A stretch of DNA of 64,000 nucleotides from Streptomyces sp. NBC_00190 (GCF_036203305.1 NZ_CP108131.1:8060001-8124000), one strand, 5' to 3'; numbered from the stretch's first letter, positions 36,722 to 45,898 are shown. Made by a program: numbers and translations. Notes: generated by a model from the sequence alone, not told the origin.

Positions 36722-36765
36722 TATTCTCGCCGCCTGGGGCAGACCATCAGAGGAAGGGCACCGAC

Positions 36766-37551
36766 ATGAACCCCGCCCAGCACGGAGCTGCCGTCGCAGC
36801 CGAGACCGCCGCATTCGTCGCCACGGTCACGGCAGCCGACCTCACCACCCCGGTGCCGACCTGCCCCGGCTGGACTCTCGGGGACCTCACGAAGCACGTC
36901 GGCAGCGTGCACCGGTGGTTCACCGAGCTGCTTCGCCGGGGCATCCAGCAACCGCCGACCAGCCGTGAGGTCGACCTGCGCCTGCCGGAGCACCCCGGAG
37001 GGCTCCCGGACTGGCTTTCCGCGAGCGCAGCGCAGGCCGCCGAGGTGTTCGCCGCCACCGACCTGGACGCGCCCATGTGGGCCTGGGGAGTCGACCAGCA
37101 CGCCCGGTTCTGGGTCCGGCGCATGCTCTTCGAGACCCTCGTCCACCGGGTCGACGCCCAACTCGCACTCGGGGTCTCACCGCACGTCGACCGCGTACTG
37201 GCGGTCGACGGCATCGACGAGTTCCTCACCAACCTGCCGTTCGCATCCTCCTTCGCGCCGCTGACCGCCCAACTGCGCGCCCCTGACCGGACCATTCGCT
37301 TCACTTGCACCGACGGCGACAGTGCCGGCGACGGCGTGGTTGACGGCGACTGGAAGGTCGGCTTGCGCCCCGACGGCTTCGGCCTGCTCGCTGACGGCGC
37401 CGAAGCCCGCGCGGCGGACGCCACGGTCCGGGGAACGGCCGCCGACCTCCTGCTGCTCCTCTACGGCCGCCTGGACCACCGGAGCGACGCCTTCCACCTG
37501 CTCGGCGACCAGGACCTGCTCGACCACTGGTTCGCGCACTCGGCCTTCTAG
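36766..37551 (+). CDS. Maleylpyruvate isomerase family mycothiol-dependent enzyme
   Basis: A 261-residue DinB-fold protein. The N-terminal four-helix bundle has the metal-binding His in LTKHVGSVHRW and in FETLVHRVDAQ, with the entry motif VPTCPGWTLGDL typical of MDMPI_N. The C-terminal MDMPI_C-like domain (WKVGLRPDGFGL, VRGTAADLLLLLYGR) is present. Such enzymes use mycothiol, the actinobacterial thiol, in isomerisation or detoxification. AGAGGAAGG lies nine bases before ATG 36766. The substrate is unknown. Confidence 0.9.
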   Translation: MNPAQHGAAVAAETAAFVATVTAADLTTPVPTCPGWTLGDLTKHVGSVHRWFTELLRRGIQQPPTSREVDLRLPEHPGGLPDWLSASAAQAAEVFAATDLDAPMWAWGVDQHARFWVRRMLFETLVHRVDAQLALGVSPHVDRVLAVDGIDEFLTNLPFASSFAPLTAQLRAPDRTIRFTCTDGDSAGDGVVDGDWKVGLRPDGFGLLADGAEARAADATVRGTAADLLLLLYGRLDHRSDAFHLLGDQDLLDHWFAHSAF

Positions 37552-37606
37552 GCTCGGACCACCGCGACGCGGGACCAGTCCGCACCGGCCACCACCACAC
37601 CGTCAG

Positions 37607-38260
37607 TCAGCCAGGCCCGCGCAGGTGCGCCGTGTCGTTGAGGACAGCGAGGATCCAGCGGGTATCGCCGAAATCGTCGCGACGCAGTTCGAAGCGGGTG
37701 AGACCGGCGTGGGTGGCGCCGAAGCCCATGACCGGGCTCCGGCTGACAGGGATCCCGAGGAGGAGACGGCAGACCGCGTGGAGGGTTTCGCCGTGCGCGG
37801 CCAGGAGGACGTGCCCGCCGTCGTGGCGTTCGAGGAGACCGGCCAGGTGGCGGGTGACTCGGGTCAGATAGCTGTTCCAGGGTTCGGCGTCCGGGGCGCA
37901 CGGCCGGTTCGGGTGGGCGTACGGGGCTCCCCGGAACGAGGCTTCGACCTCACGCCAGAGCATCCCGTCCGCCTGGCCGTGCCGGGGGCCGTCGAGGCCG
38001 GGATCGGTGAGGAGGGGCAGGCCGAGGCCGTCCGCCAGGAGGCGGCCGCTCTCCTGGAGGCGTCGGCGGGGCCCCGCGTACACGGCGCCGACAGGGTTCC
38101 CGGCGTCCTGCTCGGCGGCGAGCCGGGCGGCCAGTCGTTCGATCTGGAAGCGCCCGGCATCGGTGAGTCCGGTGCAGGTCTTCGGGCCGCCGACGCGCCC
38201 GGCGGTGTTGCACCGGGCCTCGCCGTGCCGGGCGATGACCAGCCGGGTGGTGACGGTCAC
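37607..38260 (-). CDS. Histidine phosphatase family protein
   Basis: A phosphoglycerate-mutase-like protein of about 217 residues. The catalytic motif is LVIARHGEARCNTAGR; the second His is in LLAAHGETLHAVC; the conserved Glu region is WREVEASFRG. It would remove phosphate from small molecules or proteins. The GTG at 38260 (VTVTTRLVIARHGE) is the natural family start but has no good ribosome site. The frame is open upstream through a nuclease-like segment to ATG 38809, so the real product may be a 400-residue fusion. Confidence 0.8.
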   Translation of the reverse strand: MTVTTRLVIARHGEARCNTAGRVGGPKTCTGLTDAGRFQIERLAARLAAEQDAGNPVGAVYAGPRRRLQESGRLLADGLGLPLLTDPGLDGPRHGQADGMLWREVEASFRGAPYAHPNRPCAPDAEPWNSYLTRVTRHLAGLLERHDGGHVLLAAHGETLHAVCRLLLGIPVSRSPVMGFGATHAGLTRFELRRDDFGDTRWILAVLNDTAHLRGPG

Positions 38261-38809
38261 GGTGCGGCTCAGAGCACTGCGGCCAGTCTGTCGGCCGTAC
38301 GCAGGGCGAGCGCGGCCGCCGTTGAACTTCAGCGTCGGCTGCAGCGGTTCGACTTCCGTGGCACCGGCGGTGTCCTCCAGATGCTGCCAGATGCGGCGGG
38401 CAAGGGCATGGCCGTACGCCAGGGCCCGCTTGGAGTGGTCGTCGATCTTGTGCGCGATCTTGGGCCGCGGTACGTCGAGACCGTCGCGCTGGTCGGAGAG
38501 CGTGACCCGGTTGGCGGGGTCGGGGAGCTGCACGTCGGTGAAGCCGAGCCACCGCGTCAACTCGTCCCGGGCGGCGTGGGCGTGGAGCAACGGCTGGTGG
38601 ACCTCGGGGCCGGTGCGCGAGGAGTGGGTCTCCAGCGCGTCGATGGCGTCCAGCCGCAGCTTGGCCTGACCGGAGCCGTTGTGTTGAACGTTGTGGGGGC
38701 CGGGGACGAGCTGCCACTCCTCCTTCTTGTCCGGCTGGAAGTGGACGGTGTCCCCGTCCGAGCGGCCTCCGATGAGAGGGTACGAACCCTTGATCAGCAG
38801 CGTGGGCAT
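38261..38809 (-). pseudogene. Nuclease-like N-terminal segment fused in frame to the phosphatase
   Basis: From ATG 38809, after GGGAGC, the text TLLIKGSYPLIGGRSDGDTVHF, VPGPHNVQHNGSGQAKLRLDAIDALETH and HQPLLHAHAARDELTRWLGF fits Streptomyces thermonuclease-like proteins (DGD and RLDAIDALET). After about 120 residues the family ends and an unrelated stretch (KIDDHSKRALAYGHALARRIW) leads without a stop into the histidine phosphatase. The nuclease is normally more than 300 residues, so its C-terminal half was deleted. It might still be translated as a fusion. Confidence 0.55.
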
Positions 38810-39145
38810 GACGAGCGGCTCCCTCGTGACGGGCACAGGCGCGGACACCGGATACATGCTCACTCAACGTGGCGGAATGGGTGCGCTTTGCGCACAGAGG
38901 GTGAAACCGCGCGAGACCTTCGCTCGTTGAGCCTCTTTCGGGCCGAGGACTCCCCGGGCGGCCCCCGGCGCTTGACGCGTCGCCGACTCGTGGTTTCAGC
39001 TGCCGCCCTCGCGGCGAACCCCGGCCGTCGTACGGGAGGCCGCGTGCGCGGTGAGGGCGTGGTGAGCGTGCGGTGAGCGGTCGGCGTGATGGTGGGGTCT
39101 GTCACCGGGTCGGTCGAGACCCGGTCAGGGGACGAGGAGCAGGCG
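38810..39145. other. Intergenic stretch
   Basis: These 336 bases lie between divergent genes. No coding frame is convincing. Promoters for the nuclease/phosphatase frame and for the SDR-regulator-monooxygenase run are expected here. I see no strong palindrome. Confidence 0.45.
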
Positions 39146-39910
39146 ATGGGCATGCTGAGCGGTAAGACGGCGCTGGTCACGGGTGGTTCGCGGGGGATCG
39201 GGCGGGCGACCGCTTTGCGACTGGCAGCCGAGGGGGCCCTGGTCGCCGTCCACTACGGCGGTGACGACGGGGCTGCGCGGGAGACCCTCGCGCTGATCGA
39301 GAAGGCGGGCGGGCAGGGGTTCGCCGTACGTGCACGGTTCGGGGAAGACGGAGCCGTGGACCGGCTGTTCGAGCAGCTGACAGAGGGGCTGGCCGGCCGG
39401 GGTCTGGACATCCTGGTCAACAACGCGGGAATCAGCTCGGGCAGCTCGATCTCACAGGTCACTCCGGAAGAGTTCACCAGGCTGCTCACGGTCAACGTCG
39501 TCACGCCGTTCTTCGTGATCCAGCGTGCACTGCCCCTGCTCAACGACGGCGGACGCGTCATCAACATGGGGTCGACGGCCAGCCGGTTCGCGGTGGCCAC
39601 GCAGATCGGCTACACCGTCAGCAAGGCGGCGCTGGAGGCGATGGCCCCGTCGCTGGCCAACGAGCTCGGCAGGCGCGGTATCACGGTGAACACCGTCGCG
39701 CCCGGCGCGATCCGGACCGACATGACCGCCGGCTACACCTCGATCCCCGAAGTGGTCGCGGGGCTGGAGGCGATGACCGCACTCGGGCGGATCGGTGAGC
39801 CGGAGGACGTCGCCGACGTCATCGGCTTCCTGGCGGAGCCGGCGGGTCGGTGGGTGACCGGCCAGACCGTCGACGTCTCCGGTGGGACCTACCTCGGCCC
39901 CCTCGCGTGA
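39146..39910 (+). CDS. SDR family oxidoreductase (FabG-like)
   Basis: A 254-residue classical SDR. Cofactor motif TGGSRGIG near residues 12-19, NNAGIS at about 91, catalytic Ser in NMGSTAS, Tyr-x3-Lys in YTVSK, and the C-terminal end DVADVIGFLAEPAGRWVTGQTVDVSGG, all typical of 3-oxoacyl-reductase-like enzymes. Asp-Asp after the second strand (HYGGDDG) does not settle NADH versus NADPH. GAGGAG sits six bases before ATG 39146. The regulator gene follows after 25 bp, so they may be co-transcribed. Confidence 0.92.
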   Translation: MGMLSGKTALVTGGSRGIGRATALRLAAEGALVAVHYGGDDGAARETLALIEKAGGQGFAVRARFGEDGAVDRLFEQLTEGLAGRGLDILVNNAGISSGSSISQVTPEEFTRLLTVNVVTPFFVIQRALPLLNDGGRVINMGSTASRFAVATQIGYTVSKAALEAMAPSLANELGRRGITVNTVAPGAIRTDMTAGYTSIPEVVAGLEAMTALGRIGEPEDVADVIGFLAEPAGRWVTGQTVDVSGGTYLGPLA

Positions 39911-39935
39911 TCATTTCCGGTGGATAATCACCGGC

Positions 39936-42827
39936 ATGCAGTTCTTCATCCTGGGCGAGACCCGGGCACGGCACGACGACGGGGCCGAGATCGCGCTGGG
40001 CGGTCCGGCCCGCCGAGCGCTGCTGGCCCTGTTGCTGTTGCGTCCCGGCGACGTGGTGTCGGCCGACCGGCTGGCGGACGAGATCGCCCCGGACACGGCG
40101 ACGTCGGCGTCACACGCACTGCAGTCCCAGGTGTCCCGGCTGCGCGCGGTGCTGGGTCCGGCAACGATCGAGCGGGCCGGGACGGGGTACCGGGTCGTGG
40201 TGGATCCGGAAGACGTGGACGCCTGCCGGTTCGAGCGGCTGGCGCAGGAAGGCAGGTCCGCGCTGGCCGACGGCGACGTCGAACGGTCGGTGGCACTCCT
40301 GCGGGAGGCACTGGCACTGTGGCGAGGGCCGGCGTTGGCCGATCTCGCGGACAGCCGGACGGCTCAGGCTGCCGCCGCCCGGCTGGAGGAGTGCCGGCTC
40401 GGAGCGCTGGAGGACCGGATCGAGGGCGAGCTGCGGCTGCGAAGGCACCGGGCGGCCGTGCCCGAGTTGCGCGAGCTGGTGGACAGCCATCCCCTGCGGG
40501 AACGGCCGGCGGGGCTGTTGATGCGCGCGCTGTTCGCCGAGGGCGGGCAGGCCGAAGCGCTGGTGGTGTTCGAGGAGACGAGGCGGCGCCTGGCCGATGA
40601 GCTGGGCGCTGATCCCTCGGCCGAGCTGGTCTCGCTCCACCGGGAGTTGCTGAGCGCCGATCCGTCGCCCTCCCACGCGGTGCCTCCCGCTCAGCTGACC
40701 TCATTCGTCGGCCGCGCCGCGGAGATGGGCGAGGTCGCCGATCTGCTGCGCGTGGCCCGACTGGTCACCCTGGTCGGCCCCGGAGGCGTCGGTAAGACCC
40801 GGCTGTCGGTCGAGGTCGCCGGAAGGGTCGGCGGCGACGTGTGTTTCGTGGAGCTCGCCCCTCTGAGCGACGGTGACGGCCTGCCGCACTTGTTGCTGGG
40901 AGCACTGGGGCTGCGCGAGAACGGGCTCCAGCTCGGGAGCAGCGCCCAGACGCCCACCGAGCGCCTCGTCGCGGCATTGTCCGACCGGGTGATCCTCCTC
41001 GTCCTGGACAACTGCGAGCACGTCGTCGAACAGGTCGCGGCCCTGTCGGCGCGGCTGCTGGCGGCCTGCCCGCGGCTGCGCGTCCTGGCCACCAGCCGGG
41101 AGCCGCTGGCCGTCATGGGGGAGAACCTCTGGCAGGTCCGACCGCTCGGCGACGAGGCGGCCGCACGGTTGCTCACCGACCGGGCGGGCGCGGTCCGGCG
41201 CGGTTCGGCCGACGACCCCGAGACGGTGCGGCGGATCTGCTCGGCGCTGGACAACCTGCCGCTGGCCATCGAGCTGGCTTCGGCGCGGTTGCGCACGCTG
41301 GACATCGAAGACCTGGCGGGACGGCTGGACGACCGGCTCGGCGTGGCCGCCGCCCGCGGCAGCCGTACGGCCGATGAGCGGCACCGCACCCTGCGCGCGG
41401 TGGTCGCCTGGAGCTGGGGGCTGCTCTCCGAATCCGAGCAGCGGGCCGCGCGACGGTTCAGCGTCTTCGCGGCAGGCGCGACGACCGATTCGGCCATATC
41501 GGTATGCGGGGCCGACGGGGAGACCCTGGAGTCACTGATCGACAAGTCGCTCCTCGAGATGTCGGGTGGCCGCCTCCGGATGCTGGAGACGATCCGCGCC
41601 TACGCCGCCGAACGGCTGGAAGCGGCTGACGAAGGCGAGACGGTACGGCGCGCGCACGCCCAGCATTTCCTCGAACTGGTGCGTACCGCCGATCCGTACC
41701 TGCGGCGGGCCGAGCAGCTGCGATGGCTGGAAATCCTGGCCGCCGAGCACGGCAACCTCCTGGCAGCCGTGCGATGGGCGGTCGAGGCCGCGCAGGTGGA
41801 GACCTCCCTGAAGCTGCTCGCGTCGGCCGCGACCTATCTGTGGATCCGCGGCGTGTCCCACTCGGCCTCGCCACACGCGACGGCGCTGCTCGATGCCCTC
41901 GGCGACGCGCCTCCGGCCGGCCTCGGCGAGGAGTACGTGGCGTGCCTCCTGCTGGCGGCGGCCGGTGCCGCCGGGCCCGCCGTCTGGCGGCGACACCGTA
42001 CCCGGGCCGAGCAGGAGCTGGCTGACGCGTGGTCGGACGCCCGGCAGGGCCGCTACCCGGCCGTCCTGCTGCTGTGGATGATGCGGAACGCGACCGAGGC
42101 GGACCCCCGGCGCGCGTTCGCGCTCGTGTCCCGCCGGCGTGACTGCTCCGAGCCGTGGGTTCGGGCGGCCGCCCAGTACGTGTCGGGGTTCGGCCCCCTC
42201 GCCGAAGGGGATACGACAGGCGCCGAACAGGCCTTCGCCGAGGCCGTCGAGGAGTTCCGCTCGGCCGGTGACCGCTGGGGCAGCGCGTTGGCGCTGGACG
42301 CACTCGCCACGCTGGCGGGGGCACGCGGCGACCGCACCAGGGCGATCACACTGACCGATGAGGCCCATGCACTCACCGAGCAGCTCGGAGCCCTGGAAGA
42401 CAGCGCCGACCAGCTGATCAACCGGGGCGATCACGTCTTCGCCGACGACCCCGGGACCGCCGCCGCCGATTACGCCCGGGCCGCCGCCCTCGCCCGCCGC
42501 GCCGGAAGCCCCACCTGCCTCGCGTCGGCCCTGCGCGGGCTCGGCGACATAGCCCTGCTGAAACAGGACCTGAACGAGGCTGAACGCCTGTACACCGAGG
42601 CCCTGGAACGGATCGATCCGCACTGGATCAAGAGCGCCGGCAACCGCGTACGCACCCTTGCCGGGCTCGGCCGCGTCGCCGAGGCACGCGGCCGCCACGC
42701 CGCGGCCGTGGTCCGATACCGGGAAGCCGCCGAGTACGCGGCGTCCGTGATGGGCAACGCCACCGCGGGCGCGCTGCGCATGATGGGGCTGCCCGAGACC
42801 GTCATCGACGTGGTGAGCCGGCCGTGA
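39936..42827 (+). CDS. BTAD/NB-ARC/TPR transcriptional regulator (AfsR/SARP-like)
   Basis: A 963-residue multidomain regulator. Residues 1-90: OmpR-like winged helix (ALGGPARRALLALLLL, SADRLADEI, LQSQVSRLRAVLG). Residues 95-240: BTAD (CRFERLAQEGRSAL, LREALALWRGPAL, ELVDSHPLRERPAGLLMRAL). Then an NB-ARC-type ATPase with Walker A GPGGVGKT, Walker B-like VILLVLDNCEHV and the GLPLAI-like LPLAIELAS. The C-terminal third is TPR repeats. Such proteins activate antibiotic or stress genes in response to a ligand. It starts 25 bp after the SDR and is followed by a monooxygenase gene, its likely targets. Confidence 0.93.
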   Translation: MQFFILGETRARHDDGAEIALGGPARRALLALLLLRPGDVVSADRLADEIAPDTATSASHALQSQVSRLRAVLGPATIERAGTGYRVVVDPEDVDACRFERLAQEGRSALADGDVERSVALLREALALWRGPALADLADSRTAQAAAARLEECRLGALEDRIEGELRLRRHRAAVPELRELVDSHPLRERPAGLLMRALFAEGGQAEALVVFEETRRRLADELGADPSAELVSLHRELLSADPSPSHAVPPAQLTSFVGRAAEMGEVADLLRVARLVTLVGPGGVGKTRLSVEVAGRVGGDVCFVELAPLSDGDGLPHLLLGALGLRENGLQLGSSAQTPTERLVAALSDRVILLVLDNCEHVVEQVAALSARLLAACPRLRVLATSREPLAVMGENLWQVRPLGDEAAARLLTDRAGAVRRGSADDPETVRRICSALDNLPLAIELASARLRTLDIEDLAGRLDDRLGVAAARGSRTADERHRTLRAVVAWSWGLLSESEQRAARRFSVFAAGATTDSAISVCGADGETLESLIDKSLLEMSGGRLRMLETIRAYAAERLEAADEGETVRRAHAQHFLELVRTADPYLRRAEQLRWLEILAAEHGNLLAAVRWAVEAAQVETSLKLLASAATYLWIRGVSHSASPHATALLDALGDAPPAGLGEEYVACLLLAAAGAAGPAVWRRHRTRAEQELADAWSDARQGRYPAVLLLWMMRNATEADPRRAFALVSRRRDCSEPWVRAAAQYVSGFGPLAEGDTTGAEQAFAEAVEEFRSAGDRWGSALALDALATLAGARGDRTRAITLTDEAHALTEQLGALEDSADQLINRGDHVFADDPGTAAADYARAAALARRAGSPTCLASALRGLGDIALLKQDLNEAERLYTEALERIDPHWIKSAGNRVRTLAGLGRVAEARGRHAAAVVRYREAAEYAASVMGNATAGALRMMGLPETVIDVVSRP

Positions 42828-42862
42828 GTGCGTGGTGAGCGCTTCCCACGATGCTCTCACCC

Positions 42863-44059
42863 ATGAAGAACAACACGGTCCTGATCTCCGGCGCTTCCGT
42901 CGCCGGCCCCGCGCTCGCCTTCTGGCTCCACCGTCACGGCTTCACCGCGACGATCGCGGAACGCGCTCCCGCCCTGCGCGAAGGCGGCTACGCCGTCGAC
43001 TTCAGGGGCGACGCACACCTGTCGGTGCTCCGCCGCATGGGCATCCTGGACGATCTCGAACGCGTCCGCACCGGAATGGGCTCCATGTCGTACGTGAACA
43101 GTGCGGGCAAGCCGCAGGCCAAGCTCCCCGCCGACCTGTTCGCGGGAGACATCGAGATCCTCCGGGGCGACCTGGCCCGGGTCCTCTACGACGCGACGAA
43201 GGAACACACCGAGTACGTCTTCGGAGACTCCATCACCTCCCTCACCGAGGACGCCGACGGCGTGAGCGTCACCTTCGAACGCGGTGCGCCGCGCAGGTTC
43301 GACCTGGTGATCGGCGCGGACGGGCTGCACTCCCGCACCCGGAGCCTGGCGTTCGGGCCGGAGGAACAGTACGTGAAGCACCTCGGCGTCTACTGCGCGA
43401 TCTTCACCACGGCCAACCATCTCGGGCTCGACCACACCGGGCACGCGTACCGCACGGCGGGCAAGCTCGTCGCGATGTACAGCGCTCGTCACAACACCCA
43501 GGCCAAGGCGGTCTTCTACTTCGGCTCGCCGCAGCTGGACCTCAACCGCCGCGACGTGACGCGGCAGCAGGACGTGCTCACCGAGCACTTCGGCGGGAGC
43601 GGCTGGCAGAGCGACCGCCTGCTCCACGACATGCGCTACGCCCCCGACTTCTACTTCGATTCGGTCGGCCAGGTCCACATGGACACCTGGTCGCACGGCC
43701 GCGTCACCCTGGTCGGCGACGCCGCCTACTGCCCTTCGTCCCTCTCGGGCATGGGCTCGGGACTCGCTCTGGTGGGTGCGTACGTCCTCGCCGGAGAACT
43801 CGCCGCCGCGCGCGGCGACCACCGGGTCGCCTTCGCCCGATACGAGCAGGAGATGCGTGAGTACGCGGAAGGCTGCCAGAAGATGGGCGACGGCATCGCC
43901 ACGCTCATGGTCCCCGGGAACCGCTTCCTCGCTGCGCTCCTCAACCGCTACTACAAGGTCATGCCCTACCTGCCGGGAAGGAACATGGCCGCCAACATCG
44001 CCCGCAAGGCCGCCGAGAACATCACTCTGCGCGACTACCAGAACCTCACCCGGCGTTGA
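42863..44059 (+). CDS. FAD-dependent monooxygenase
   Basis: A 398-residue aromatic-ring hydroxylase. The start is KNNTVLISGASVAGPALAFWL (GxSxxG in place of GxGxxG, common in this subgroup); the middle motif is IGADGLHSRTR and the second FAD motif is VTLVGDAAYCPSSLSGMGSGLALVGAYVLAGEL. Acting with NAD(P)H and O2 it would hydroxylate an aromatic or polyketide-like substrate. ATG 42863 is preferred to ATG 42851. It lies 35 bp behind the BTAD regulator in the same direction. Confidence 0.9.
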   Translation: MKNNTVLISGASVAGPALAFWLHRHGFTATIAERAPALREGGYAVDFRGDAHLSVLRRMGILDDLERVRTGMGSMSYVNSAGKPQAKLPADLFAGDIEILRGDLARVLYDATKEHTEYVFGDSITSLTEDADGVSVTFERGAPRRFDLVIGADGLHSRTRSLAFGPEEQYVKHLGVYCAIFTTANHLGLDHTGHAYRTAGKLVAMYSARHNTQAKAVFYFGSPQLDLNRRDVTRQQDVLTEHFGGSGWQSDRLLHDMRYAPDFYFDSVGQVHMDTWSHGRVTLVGDAAYCPSSLSGMGSGLALVGAYVLAGELAAARGDHRVAFARYEQEMREYAEGCQKMGDGIATLMVPGNRFLAALLNRYYKVMPYLPGRNMAANIARKAAENITLRDYQNLTRR

Positions 44060-44078
44060 GCGGGTGCCAGGCTGTTCG

Positions 44079-44396
44079 TCACGTTTCCGGCTCGGCTGCC
44101 ACGATGCCCAGCAGTCCAGGAAATCGCTGCTCGATGTCAGCCCGGCGCAGGCTGGCCATCCGGCTGTTGCCCCGGTCGACCTGCCGGATCAGCCCGGCCT
44201 CGCGGAGTGCACGGAAGTGGTGCGTGACGGTCGCCTTGGAGACCGGCAGCCCGAAGGAGCTGCACGTCCGCGCTGTGCCGTCGGGTTCGGCGGCCAGCTC
44301 ACGCACCACTCGGCGGCGCAGCGGATCTGCCAGCGCGGAGAGTACCGGGCCGAGCTCGATCTCCTCGACCTCCGGGTGGCCTTCGCCGTCGGGCAT
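44079..44396 (-). CDS. ArsR/SmtB-family transcriptional regulator
   Basis: A 105-residue winged-helix repressor. GPVLSALADPLRRRVVRELAA, then SFGLPVSKATVTHHFRALREAGLIRQVDRGNSRMASL is the typical ArsR DNA-binding domain. The metal site ELCVCDL is replaced by RTCSSFGLP, so a non-metal ligand is likely. AGGAAGG lies about eight bases before ATG 44396. It is divergent from a monooxygenase gene with two copies of the same imperfect palindrome between them, and probably represses both. Confidence 0.9.
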   Translation of the reverse strand: MPDGEGHPEVEEIELGPVLSALADPLRRRVVRELAAEPDGTARTCSSFGLPVSKATVTHHFRALREAGLIRQVDRGNSRMASLRRADIEQRFPGLLGIVAAEPET

Positions 44397-44412
44397 ACGG
44401 GACACCTTCCTG

Positions 44413-44479
44413 TAGGTATGGATTGCATCGTACCTACGAGTTCGGTAGCGTCCGGCAGGTACGAGATTGATTGTACCTA
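44413..44479. promoter_or_regulatory. Twin AGGTA-N12-TACCT operators
   Basis: Two 24-bp sites, 44413-44436 and 44456-44479, share AGGTA-N12-TACCT plus an internal ATTG. They start 43 bp apart, about four helical turns. The first lies 17 bp before the ArsR start, the second 17 bp before the monooxygenase start. This is a textbook layout for one dimer per promoter. Confidence 0.8.
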
Positions 44480-44496
44480 TCGGGGAGAGAACCTGT

Positions 44497-44826
44497 ATGA
44501 CCCAGCCATTCGCACTCGTCGGCACCGCTCGACCCAAGCCCGAACGAGCCGAGGAGCTGAAGCAGCTTCTGCTCTCCTTCGTCGAGCCGACCCGGCGGGA
44601 GTCCGGCTGCCTGGAGTACCACTTCCATGAGGATCGCAACGACCCCGGTGTCTTCGTCTTCTACGAGGCCTGGCGCTCCCAGGCCGATCTCGACGCCCAC
44701 CTTGCCCTGCCCCACATGCGAGCCTTCTGGGAGCAGCGCATGGACTACCTGGAAACCGACCTCGACGTCCGCTTTCTCACCATGCACAGCCCCTATCGGC
44801 CGGACGGACCGGAACGCGGCCTCTGA
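44497..44826 (+). CDS. Putative quinol monooxygenase (ABM family)
   Basis: A 109-residue dimeric ferredoxin-like protein of the antibiotic biosynthesis monooxygenase (YgiN-like) family: PFALVGTARPKPERAEELKQLLLSFV, ESGCLEYHFHEDRNDPGVFVFYEAW and LDAHLALPHMRAFWE. These cofactor-free enzymes oxidise quinols or anthrone-like polyketides. CGGGGAGAG lies before ATG 44497. It is the target of the divergent ArsR regulator, so it is probably induced by a quinone-like compound. Confidence 0.9.
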   Translation: MTQPFALVGTARPKPERAEELKQLLLSFVEPTRRESGCLEYHFHEDRNDPGVFVFYEAWRSQADLDAHLALPHMRAFWEQRMDYLETDLDVRFLTMHSPYRPDGPERGL

Positions 44827-44855
44827 CAGCCCGGTGACGTGAGTACGGCCAGGGC

Positions 44856-45764
44856 TCAGCGCAGCGGCGGGTGCGTGGCGAGCCAGTGACGCGCGATCTG
44901 TTCGCGCGTGGCGACCCACGCCCCGCCGCGCTGCGCCACGTGCCTCAAGAAACCGTCGAGCGCGCGGATGCGGCCGGGCCGTCCGATGATCCGGCAGTGC
45001 ATGCCGAGGCTCATCATGCGGGGCCGGTCGGCGCCCTCGGCGTGGAGCGCGTCGAACGTGTCCACGAGGTAGGCGAGCATGTCGTCGGCGGTCGTGAAGC
45101 CGTGGACGATCAGGAACTTGAAGTCGTTCGCGTCGAGGCTGTACGGCAGCACCAGGTGCGGCCGGCCGACTGCTTGGACGTAGAACGGCAGGTCGTCCGA
45201 GTAGTCGTCGGAGTCGTAGAGGAAGCCGCCTTCCTCGGCGACGAGGCGCCGCGTGTTGGGACTCGTCCGACCGGTGTACCAGCCGACGGGCCGACGTCCG
45301 ACGAGCCGCTGGATCGTCGTGATCGAGCGCGTGATGTCGGCACGCTCGGCCTCCTCGGGTACGTGGCGGTAGTCGATCCAGCGCCAGCCGTGGCTCGCCA
45401 CCTCCCAGTCGGCGGCGGCCATCGCTCGCGCCGCGTCCGGGTTGCGCTCGAGCGCCTGCCCCACGGCGTAGACGGTGAGCGGCGCTCCGTGCGCCGCGAG
45501 CGTGCGATGGATGCGCCAGAACCCGGCGCGCGAGCCGTAGGCGAACATCGATTCGACGTTCAGGTCGCGGCCCCCCACCACGGGAGGCGCGCCGACGAGT
45601 TCGTGCAGGAAGCCCTCGGAGGCCGGGTCGCCCTGGAGGACGTTCTGCTCGCCGCCTTCCTCGTAGTTGAGGACGAGGCTGACGGCGACGCGGGCGCCGC
45701 CGGGCCAGGCGGCATGCGGCGGCTGGGCGCCGTAGCCGACGAGGTCGCGCTGATGCTCGGACAC
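44856..45764 (-). CDS. Polysaccharide deacetylase family protein (PuuE-like)
   Basis: A 302-residue NodB-fold hydrolase. The N-terminus RVAVSLVLNYEEGGEQNVLQGD is the mark of the PuuE/allantoinase-like group (NYEEG). Others are GSRAGFWRIHRTL, EVASHGWRWIDYRHVPEEAE (metal His region) and RRPVGWYTGRTSPNTRRLV. PuuE hydrolyses allantoin without metal in some bacteria; other members act on amide bonds of small cyclic compounds. GTG at 45764 is probable. No other purine-catabolism genes are here, so the substrate is uncertain. Confidence 0.85.
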   Translation of the reverse strand: MSEHQRDLVGYGAQPPHAAWPGGARVAVSLVLNYEEGGEQNVLQGDPASEGFLHELVGAPPVVGGRDLNVESMFAYGSRAGFWRIHRTLAAHGAPLTVYAVGQALERNPDAARAMAAADWEVASHGWRWIDYRHVPEEAERADITRSITTIQRLVGRRPVGWYTGRTSPNTRRLVAEEGGFLYDSDDYSDDLPFYVQAVGRPHLVLPYSLDANDFKFLIVHGFTTADDMLAYLVDTFDALHAEGADRPRMMSLGMHCRIIGRPGRIRALDGFLRHVAQRGGAWVATREQIARHWLATHPPLR

Positions 45765-45898
45765 GGCGGCACCCTACCGTCGCCCCACGTCACAACGGCG
45801 GGGCCACGCGCCAAGTGCCCGCGACCCGCCGACGCCGCCCAGGTGGTCGCCGACCCGCTGTCCGGGGACTCCGGAAGAGCCCCCGGACCGTCGATTCC

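Noticed and set aside
39146..44826. Complete antibiotic biosynthetic gene cluster
   Set aside because: No polyketide synthase, NRPS, terpene cyclase or other scaffold-forming enzyme is visible, so only a small oxidative island is claimed.
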